The notes under the pieces: generated by a model
What the model was told of the DNA's origin: nothing
The model's database searches: none
What the model saw: only the letters and a program-made list of their open reading frames with translations
NCBI GenBank assembly: GCA_020632715.1
Contig: JACKFA010000008.1
Coordinates: forward strand, 410,256-474,255
DNA length: 64,000 bases
From: Deltaproteobacteria bacterium
Lineage (GTDB): Bacteria > Myxococcota_A > UBA9042 > PHBI01
Direction: 5' to 3'
Shown here: positions 51,965 to 62,000 of the stretch, piece by piece
How the letters are laid out: every line of letters starts with the position of its first letter
Numbering within the stretch: position 1 is the first letter of the stretch
Program-made: the position numbers and the translations under genes

Positions 51965-51977
51965 GCATCCAGCGGAC

Positions 51978-52826
51978 TCAGGGCGCGGCCGCGACGGCCT
52001 CGACGGTGAGCGTGAGATCGAGCGTCGGCACCGAGCTCAGCTCGAGGCGGACGAGGTAGCTCCCGGCCGTGTCGACGGCGTCGAACGCGAGCGGCTCCTC
52101 GTCGCCCCACCGCATCGACTTCGACTGGAGGTCGGTGGGCTCGTCGTCGCCCGGGCCGACGACGAGGAGCTCGGCCCAGAGGTGCCCAAACGAGGGCTCG
52201 GGCTCGCGGGCGTGGAGGCGCAGGCTCTCACCGCGGGCGAGCGTGACCGTGAACCACTCCTCGACGCCGTCGCAGAGGTGGATCGACAGCTCGCTCGGGA
52301 GCGCGGCGAGCGCCGGGGCGGCGAGGAAGCTGTAGGGCGCGCCGAGGTTGTCGCGATCGTCGCGGCACCCCTCGACGAGCGCCTCGTCGCAGGCGGGCGT
52401 GCTCGGCGGGATGTCCGTGCACGCCGCGGCCTGGATGTCGACGCGGCAGCGGGCGGCGAGGGTCGCGTCCACGACGGGGTAGTCGAGGTCGTCGAGGTAG
52501 CGCTTGACGTTGTCCTCGACGCACTGCGCGACCGTGTCGCCGCAGACCGCGAAGGGGCTCGCGCAGACGTAGGCGCACTCGGCGTGGAGCCGCTGGCACG
52601 CCGCGCTCACGGCCGGGCGGATCTGCGCCTCGACCGTGGCCTCGCCCCCCACGTAGCCATGGGCGACGGTCACGCCGCAGTCGAGGGCGCCCGGGCACGC
52701 CACGATCTGGGTGATCCCGCTGTGACCGCCGCCCGAGCTGCCGCCACAGGCGGGCGCGAGCGCGGTCAGGGCGGTCAGGGCGGCCAAGGCGGCCAGGGCG
52801 GCGACTCTCGAGCGGAGGTGGGGCAT
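51978..52826 (-). CDS. Cys-rich lipoprotein of unknown function
   Basis: A 282-residue lipoprotein (lipobox APAC). Its signal peptide is an ALAALAALTALTALAP repeat encoded by near-identical nine-base units. The mature part has about 14 Cys in the first 140 residues (CPGALDCGV, CQRLHAECAYVCASPFAVC). The beta-rich C-terminal domain (FTVTLARGESLRLHARE, GSYLVRLELSS) resembles the pre-peptidase C-terminal type of beta-sandwich. I cannot name a function. It is divergent from the giant DUF11 protein gene. Confidence 0.75.
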   Translation of the reverse strand: MPHLRSRVAALAALAALTALTALAPACGGSSGGGHSGITQIVACPGALDCGVTVAHGYVGGEATVEAQIRPAVSAACQRLHAECAYVCASPFAVCGDTVAQCVEDNVKRYLDDLDYPVVDATLAARCRVDIQAAACTDIPPSTPACDEALVEGCRDDRDNLGAPYSFLAAPALAALPSELSIHLCDGVEEWFTVTLARGESLRLHAREPEPSFGHLWAELLVVGPGDDEPTDLQSKSMRWGDEEPLAFDAVDTAGSYLVRLELSSVPTLDLTLTVEAVAAAP

Positions 52827-53093
52827 GCGATCTCCGGGGTGCGGCTCGGACGCCGCACCTATCGCGAGTCGGCCGCCGGAGATCAAGCGGGACGGCGCGT
52901 CCGAGTTTCCGGCCCGGGCGTCCGGTTCGCGACGACGGCGGCCTGGACGGTGTCGTAGCACGATGACCGGGCGCGCGGCGGCCCGCGCGAGATTGAGGCC
53001 ACGCGCCGGATGATGCAGGGTGGAGAAATTCGCCCATGATTGAGAATCGGCCACCGCTCCCCCACGGGCGGCGGCAGGACTGCGGAGCACCCC

Positions 53094-56000
53094 ATGCGGG
53101 ACCTCACCCTGTTCGCGCGCGTCGCCGCGCTCGCCCTCGTCACCACCGCCGCGGGCGCCGCGACGGCCGCGCCCACGACGAACCAGAACACCGGCGTCTG
53201 GTCCGACGGCTTCTCCGACGTGAGCGGCCTCGAGGAGGGCACGGTCGGCGGCGCCCCCGGGCAGGAGCACGTGGTCCACGATCCCTTCGGGCGCCTCGTG
53301 ACGCTCGCGGCGGATCCCGCGAGCCCGCCCGCGACCTACACGAGCGGCTACTTCTACACGACGGCCATCACGCCCACGTCGTTCTCCGCGTGGGGGCGCG
53401 TCTACGTCGACCTCTCGAGCGCGACGGCGAGCGGCGTCACGGTCACCGTGCACGACGCGGCGACCGGCGCTCAGCTCGGCGCGCTCACGCTCGGAGCCTC
53501 CGACGACCCCGCCTACACCGGCATGGCCTCGCTCGCCGGGCTCGTGACGCCCGCGACGCCCGCGATCCGCCTCAAGGTCGCCCTCTCGCGGGTCGGCACG
53601 CCCATCGCGCCGACCGTGAAGGCGCTGAAGGCGACCTGGACGCCGCGCTCGGTGCTCTCGGTCGCGCTCGACGCGCCGGCGTCGAAGCCGTCCGGCGACG
53701 GGATCGTGATCCGCGTGGCCGCGAGCGTGTCCTACGTCGACGCGACCGACTTCGTGGCCTGGGCGCCGGCGCCCGCGCCCGTCGACAACCGCTATGGCCA
53801 GCCCGCGGCGCTCACGTTCGTGTCGGCGACCGAGGGCGGGCAGTACCACGCCGGCCCCGGCCCGCTCTCGATCGGCTCGGTGAGCGTCCCGGCGGGGAGC
53901 GTCTACTGGCAGCGGCCCACGCTCGCGTCGGGCAACACGTTCGCGCTCTACGCGACGTTCCGGAGCCCCAACGGGCTCGTGCAGGACCTCGGCTACCCGT
54001 TCGCGGCGAGCGCCGCCGCGTCGAACACGAGCGCGGCGGTGACGAGCGCCGTGAAGACGACGCGGATCACCGCGACCGCGCGCGGCTACTTCACGAAGAG
54101 CTCGAGCGGCACCTACATCATCGGCGGGCAGGCCTACGCGCCGAACGACGCGCTCGTGACCATGCGCCTCACGGCCGGCGACTGGCTCTTCCAGCCGATC
54201 CCGAACGGCGCGCAGGACTGGAACGAGGCGGTCGTCTGGGACTCCATCGCCGACTTCGTCGCGAAGGGCGCCGTGAGCGGCGGCGGCGCCGTGTCGGCCA
54301 TCTCGAACGGCGGCCAGTTCACCGAGACCGGCGCGACCGTGCACGGCGTGGTCGTGCCGCCGAACAGCGTCTACTGGGACCTCGGGCGCCTCCCGCTCGG
54401 GCAGCCGCAGAGCCTCTCCTACGCCCTCCAGCTCAACGGCCAGGTCGTCGACGACCGCTCGGTCACGGTCAACAGCTGCGCCGGCGGCGCCCACGAGGCC
54501 GGCTTCGACTCGGGGCAGCGCCTCGTCACCGGCACCAACGCCTGCGCGCCGGGCGGCTCGTGTGGCCCGATGTTCGCGTGCCACCCGATCATCATCGGCG
54601 TCGACACGACGCCGGGCTTCGCGTTCGGGAAGGGCGACAGCCTGGGCGGCTCGACGGGGATCCGCACGGGTATCGACGACAACGCGAACCGCTTCGTGAC
54701 CTACGGCGACACCATCGCGTTCAAGCTCTCGGTCGCGAACTCGGCGGTCTCGGCGCTGAACGACGTCGTCATGATCGACCGCGCGCCGGCCGGGACCACG
54801 TTCTCGTCGGCGACCCTGCCGGCGAGCGCGAACGGCTCGATCTGGTACTACACGGGGGCCGCGACGGAGACGCCGCCCGCGTTCTTCGCGAACCCGGCGT
54901 CGCCCGCCGACGACAGCCTGGTCGCGGGGTGGACGACGACTCGCCCCGCGGCGGTGACCTGGGTCGCGTTCTGGATCCCGCGGCTCCGCTCGGCGTACTT
55001 CAACGACGCCGATCCCGCCTCGGTGATCGCGGACTTCAACGTGCGCGTGGACGACACCGGGCAGGTCTGCCAGACGGCGACCGTCGACAACGTGGCGTGG
55101 GCGCGCTTCGCCCGCTACACCCCCCTCGGCGGCGCCGAGTCGGCCATCGGCGGCGGCGGGCTCAGCGCGCAGGACCACGAGCCGGTCGCGGTGAAGCCGG
55201 TGCTCCCGAACCTCGCCGCCTCGAACCTGCAGGGGCCGTCGAGCATCGACCCCGGCGAGACCGGCGTCTGGACCGTGAACGTCCTGAACCTCGACCCGTC
55301 GGGCAACCAGGTCGACACGGCGCGCGCGGTGAGCGCGCGGATCGCCATCCCGCAGATCACGGCGAACGGGGTCCCGCGCTACCTCGACGTCGTGGGCGTC
55401 AACGCGGGCGGCGGCGCGGTCACCTACGCCCTGCCGGGCGAGATCACGGTGACCTGGCCGACGATCCTGCCGAACCAGGCGAAGGCCGTGGCGCTCTCGC
55501 TCGGCGTGCCGCTCGGCGTCAAGAACGCGACCGCGATGAGCGTCTCGGCGGCGCTCTCCGCGCAGGACGACCACGCGTGCGCGCCGATAACCGCCGCGCC
55601 CTCGAAGCAGACGACCATCACCTCGGCGCCCGCGCTCGAGGTCCGGAAGGACGTCGACCTCACCGTGGTCGCGCCGGGGACGACCTACAACTACGCGCTC
55701 CGCTACACGAACCACGGGACGGCGCCGTCCTCGAAGACGTGGATCGTCGACCGCCTCCCGGACGGCGTGACCGTGCTGTCCGCGAGCGCCCCGGAGACGG
55801 CGGAGATCTGGTTCTCGTCGCAGGGCCCGCCGTTCAACGCGGGCGCGCCGACGACCGGCGGGCTCCCGACGAAGCTCCTGGCGTCGTTCCCGTTCGACGA
55901 CGCGGTCGTGAGGGCCCACTTCACGCGCGGCACGGCGACCGTCGCGCCCGGGGTCGTGCAGGCGCCGGCCGGCGCGAAGTGGGTCGCGTTCCTCGTGGAC

Positions 56001-59000
56001 GACCCGGCGTTCTCGCCGGCCATCCTCGGCGTCGGCGGCGCCGGGCTCCTCGGCGTCGAGGTGCAGGTGAGCCCGACGGCGGCCGTCGGGACGGTGCTCC
56101 AGAACGAGGCGCTCATCGTCAGCGACGAGCTCCTGCAGTCGATCGGCAATCAGGTCGTCACGACCGTTTCCGCGCGTCCCGGACTCTCCCTCGAGAAGTC
56201 CTGCCCGGAGGTGATCTCGACGGGTGAGCCGTTCACCTACCGCATCGACTGGGTGAACGACACGACGAACCAGGACGACGTCGTGACCATCATCGACACG
56301 CTGCCGCTCGGCTTCGTGCCGGAGCTCGGCGCGGTCGCGTCGTCGCCGGCCATCGCGTCGACCGCGACGGAGATGCTCGAGGACGGGCGCATGCGCGTCA
56401 CCTGGAGCTTCCCGGTGCAGCCCTCGCTCGACGTGGCCTGGCTCGAGATCCCGGGCGAGTTCGTGGGGGTCACGTCCGGGACGTTCGCGACGAACGACGC
56501 GGTCGGCATCGCCGAGAACGACACGGGCGCGTACAGCGCGTCGCAGTCGTGCACGACGCTCGTGTCGAACCCCGATCTCTTCGTCCGGAAGCTCGTCGAC
56601 GTGGCCGATCCCCGCTCCGGCGAGGCGGTCACGTTCACGCTCTCGGTGTCGAACGAGAACGCGCGGCGCGCCGAGGGCGTGGTCGTCACCGACACGATGC
56701 CGGCGGGGCTCGCGTACGTGGGCGGCTCGCTCGCGGTGCGGACGCCCGGCTGGACGCTGACGTCGGCGCCGCCGGCCGCGGGCGCCACCTCGTTCACGGT
56801 GACGCTGCAGAAGGCGGGCGTCGCGGCGGGCGAGATCCCCGGGAGCTCGGGCGCGGTCGTGCTGACCTACGGCGCGAGCGTCGGCGCGGCGGTGGTGCCG
56901 GGGACGACCCTCGAGAACACGGTCGCGGTGACGACGACGACCGGCGAGGACGCGGGCTTCCCGAACTCGGCGACGGCGTCCGTCACGACGCCGCTCCCCG
57001 ATCCGTACCTGACGAAGACGGGGCCGCTCCTCGTGAAGCCCGGCGAGGGCGTGACCTGGAAGCTGACCTACGGGAACGGCGCGCGCGAGGACGCGACCGG
57101 GGTCGTCATCGTCGACACCTTCCCGGAGGGGCCGGTCGCGGACGACCGGGCGGACTTCGCGTTCGTCGCGGCGAGCGCCCCCGCCGGGGTGAGCGCGGTC
57201 TGGTACAGCAGCGCGCCGTTGTCGGCGCCGCCGGCGGTCGCGAGCCCCGCGGCGCCCGGCGCGGGCTGGACGGCGACGCCCGGAGCGGTCGTGAACCACG
57301 TGCTCTTCGTCGTGGGCGACCTCGACGCGCTCTCCGGGCCGTTCGGCATCACCATCACGGCCGAGGCCCGCGACCCCGACGGGAACCTGCCGAGCGCGGG
57401 CGGGACCTTCGAGGCGTGCGCGCACATCGAGATGATCGGGGCCACCTACCCCGACGAGGACCCGACGAACAACGAGGGCTGCGTGACGACGCGCACGCCG
57501 GGGGTCGACCTCGCGGTGACCGCGGCGTGCACGCCGAGCGGGCCGTCGCCGGGGCTCCCGCCGGGGGACGTCGCGGAGCTCGCCGTCGACGTCGAGAACA
57601 CGGGGACCGTCAACGCGTACGGCGTCGAGGTCGACGCGACGCTCGCGGCGGCGCTCACGCTCGCGTCGCACACGGCGTCGGACGTGGTCGTGACGCGGCC
57701 CGGCGGGGAGGTGACGGGGCCGGTCGACGTGTCGGGTGAGCGCGTGGCGTTCCCGGTGACGTGGACCGCGACGGGGACGTCGTTCGTGCTCGGGCAGACG
57801 ACCGACGAGAGCCGGCCGGACTACTACACGAAGCTCGGCCTCTCGCCCGGGGACCACGTCGCGATCACGGTCCGCGCCCGCGTGGCCGACGCGACGCCGG
57901 ACTCGACGGCGTTCTCGAGCGACGTGGCCGTGACGGTCGCGGGGCGGCCGGGCGACGAGGCCGAGGAGATCCTCGTCAACAACGCCGACAGCTGCGGCGC
58001 GTGGGTGTACCGGGCCGATCCCTTCGTCGTGAAGGCGGTCGAGAACACGACCGGGAACCCGGCGCTCGCGGAGGCCGGGGACGTGCTGCGCTACACGCTC
58101 ACCTACGGGAACTCCGGGAACTTCCCGGCGTCGGGGGTGGTCATCGCCGACGACCTGCCGGCGGGCACGAGCTACGTCGGCGGGAGCCTCGCGGGGGTCC
58201 CGCTCGGGGCGGTGGGCGAGCTCGACGACGGCTCGCTCGCGTGGGCGCTCGGCGACGTCGACGGCGCGCGCTCGCTGCGGGTGCGCTGGGAGGACGGCGC
58301 GGCGCTGCCGGCGCCGGCGAACGCGACCTTCTCGGCGACGTCGGTCGCGGACTTCGAGCTCGGCGTCTTCGACGGCACGGCGGCGATCGCGCCCGGGAGG
58401 GTGGTGCTCGACAACAACGCCACGAGCACGGCCATGTTCGAGGTGCCGGGCGCCTCGACGATCCCGTACACGATGATCTCGACCGGTGAGCGCGTCGTGC
58501 AGTTCGCGGTGAACCCGGCTTATCTCCAGGGCTTCGACGGGCCCACGACGATCACGGGCATCGACTTCGAGAAGCTCGACGCGGGCTTCGTCAGCCTCGA
58601 CGCGGCCGACGTGTCGCTCGCGTACGTCGCGGACGGCGTGGCGCCGACGGAGCCGGGGCAGCCGTGGCAGCTCCACCCGGCGTTCGCCGACAACGTGCGG
58701 CCGGGCACGGAGGTCGAGGTGTACGACGGGCCCATCGTCGCGTACCCCGTGACGGGGCTCGGGGCGATCACCGTGCCCTTCGCGGAGCCGTTCGAGTACG
58801 ACCCCGCCGCGGGCGCGCTGCTCATCACGCTCTACATGTCCGGGGAGACCGCCGCGGCGTCGGTCGCGGCCTACGCGGGCGGCGCCAACGCGCCCATCGA
58901 CGTCGGCGCGTGGGGGTTCGCCGCGAGCTTCGACACCCCCGAGGGCGAGTCCTTCGGGCCGCTCGTGCCGCGGATGCGCTTCTCGACCGACAAGGGGGTG

Positions 59001-62000
59001 ACGGGGATCTACGAGTCGCCGACCTTCCCGGGCGCGGACGAGGGGAACGTCGTGCGCTGGGGGCGCGTGGTCGCGAGCTCGACCCTCACCGAGGGCGAGG
59101 ACGGGGCCGCGGACGACGTGGCCATCGACGTCGTGACGCCGGACGGCGACGTGGTGCTCGAGGACGTCGTCCCCGACGGCACGGGCGCCTACGATCTCTC
59201 CGCCGTGAGCGCGGCCGAGCACCCGTCGCTCAAGCTCCGCGCGCGGCTCACGGCGAGCACCGCCTCGTGCACCCAGGAGGTCCGCCCCGACGACGCCTCG
59301 GAGTTCTACGGCGTCGGCATGGACATCAGCGACAACGAGCTGGTCGTCGGCGTGACGGTGGACGGCAACGTCCAGAGACCGGCGACCGCGTTCGCGTGGA
59401 CGGCCGACCGCGGCTACTTCGACCTGACGACCACGGTGCCCGCGGTGGCCGAGTTCGACCCGGCGTCGCCGGACTCCCCGTTCCAGGAGATCGCGCCGAC
59501 GAGCGTCAACGAGTCGGGCCTCATCGCGGGGTACGGCGTCACGAACCCGGACGGGATCCCGCTCGACGAGAGCTGCGGGGTGGACTACGCGCCCGCGAAC
59601 GCCACGCTCGTCGTCCCCTCGGTCGTCCGGGATCGCGCGGGCAACACCTCGTCGTCGGTGTATCTGCGCGCGCAGAACTTCTACGTCGGCTCGTACTTCG
59701 GGACGCCGGACGGGCTCCTGCCCGTGACCATCCGCTCGCTGAGGCTGCGTACGGACGGGGGCAACGCCACGCAGACGGGGACGTGGGGCGGCCTGCGCGT
59801 CTCGATGGGCTACGGGGTCACGTCGGCGTCGACGACGTTCGCCGCGAACTACACGTCCGAGCCGGTCGTGGTGTACGAGGGCGACGTGACGTTCGACGTC
59901 GCGCTCGGCAACGCCACCACCTGGGACATCGAGATCCCGCTGAGCCAGCCCTTCGAATACGATCCCTTCCAGGGCCCCCTGGTCATCGACTACCAGACGT
60001 TCGGCGCGGTCCCGCAGCTCCTCCTCGACTGCGAGAACGGGACCTCGCAGCTCCGGATCTCCCAGAGCGGGCTCCCGACGCCCGGCGCTCCCGACGCGAC
60101 GGTGGCGAACAACCAGGGCGGCTGCGGCTACGCGACGCAGTTCGACGTGACGTACCTCGACCCCACGCCGAGCCGCGTGTCGCTCGTCTGGACGCCCGAC
60201 TCGCCGACGGCCCCGAGCGCGTGGACCGGCGCGTGCCTCGCGAAGCCGGAGGTCGTGGCGCGGCCGCAGCCCGACAACCTCGGCACCTACTGGCCCGGAG
60301 AGCCGGTCGACGCGCTGCGGGTGCTCGAGGACGGCTCGATCAGCGGCATCGTGAAGCGCAGCTTCGACCGGGGCGCGGGCACGCTGACGACGTGGTGCCC
60401 GTCGGCGGCGGGCGGCTTCGACCCGGTGGCCCTCGACGCGCCCGGGAAGGACCGGCCGGAGCCGACGAAGCTCCTGACGGCGGGCGTCGACGGGACGCTC
60501 GGCGGGACCGTGCTCCTCGACGACAACGTGACCTTCGCGGCGGCCGTCTGGATCCCGAACGCCGGGGACGGCTGCGCGAACGGCTGGACCGCCGTCGACG
60601 TCTCGGGCGCGGTGCCCGACTGGCCTCAGAGCGGCGTCATCGACGTGACGGCGAGCGGGCTCGCCCTGGTCTCGAACCTGACGAGCTTCGGCGGTGGCTC
60701 GTCGTCGGCGCTCGTCGACTTCACGGCGACCCCGCCGGCGCTCCTGTGGCAGGTCGACGGCTTCTTCGCGACGCGGCTCGGGACCGGCCTCCCGTCGGAC
60801 GGCAACGCCCACGCGCTCGACGCCGCGGGCGACGCGTTCCTGATCAGCGCGCAGTACGCCGCGGTGAGGGTCTCGCCCGACGGGACGGTGACGCCGCTCG
60901 ACGTCGAGTTCGGGGTGCTCCCGGTGACGAACAACCTCGCCGGGGACGTGGGGACGGTCACGATCTTCGACGGCTCGGCCGGGCTCCTCACCGACGAGCG
61001 CGGGCTCCTGAGGATAGCGCCGCTGCCGAACGCCGCGACGCGGCTCGCGATCCCGGTGGGGGTGACCTCGGGGCGGGCCGTGATGGGGACCGCGGTGCCG
61101 ACGATCAACCTGGCGTCGCCGCGGATCTTCCTCTGGCACGACTGCCGCTCGGACGCGCCGGCGCTCGAGGACTGGGCGGTGAGCTACGAGACGGACCGGC
61201 CGCCGCGGGTGACGTTCGACGTGGAGGTCGGCGACCTCTGCCAGGCGGAGGTGCTGAACCGGGCGAACGTGGTGACGACGACGCCGCAGATCGCGACGGC
61301 GAACGACCAGAGCTCGGCGTCGATCGCGGTGAACCGCGCCGACATCGCGGTGAGCGTGACGGCGGACCGCGACGTCGTGTCGCCGTACCTGCCCGAGACG
61401 GAGCAGCCCGGGGAGGTCGTGACGTACACGGCGACGTACACGAACCTCGGGCCGGGGACGGCGCACGAGGTGGCGGTGACGATGACGCCGCCGCCGTTCG
61501 CGGGGATCGACGACTTCTTCGGCGACGTCGCGCTGATCGACGACTACCCGGCCGAGAACGGCGGCTACACCTTCGTGTTCGCGTCGCTCGAGCCCGGGCA
61601 GTCGGTGACGGTCGTGGCGTCCGGGGAGAACGACATCGGCGTCGTGGGCGCGCTGGCGTCGGCGTCGGCGTCGGCGGACGCGCGGACGGTCGACTGCGCG
61701 GCGGACAACGACGAGGCGTCGACGAGCGTCGTGGTCGGCGGGTTCCCGAACGACGTGGTCGCGATCGAGGGGCCGGCCTTCGCGGGAGCCGGGGAGACGC
61801 TCACGTACACGGTGACGTACGGGAACACGGGGAACACGGTGGCGACGGCGTCGGTGGTGTCGGTGTCGTACCCGGCGGGGCTTCAGCTCACGAGCGCGTC
61901 GGTGCAGGCGAACACCACGTCGGCGACGGGCGCGACGTTCAACGTCGGGGATCTACTGCCGGGGGACGAGGGCGAGATCGTGCTGACGCTCGCGACGCCG

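Noticed and set aside
51978..61466. A 3,162-codon open frame on the minus strand antisense to the giant DUF11 gene
   Set aside because: It is Arg/His/Val-rich without recognisable folds. It mirrors the codon bias of the plus-strand gene, and only its last 282 codons (the lipoprotein from 52826) look like protein.
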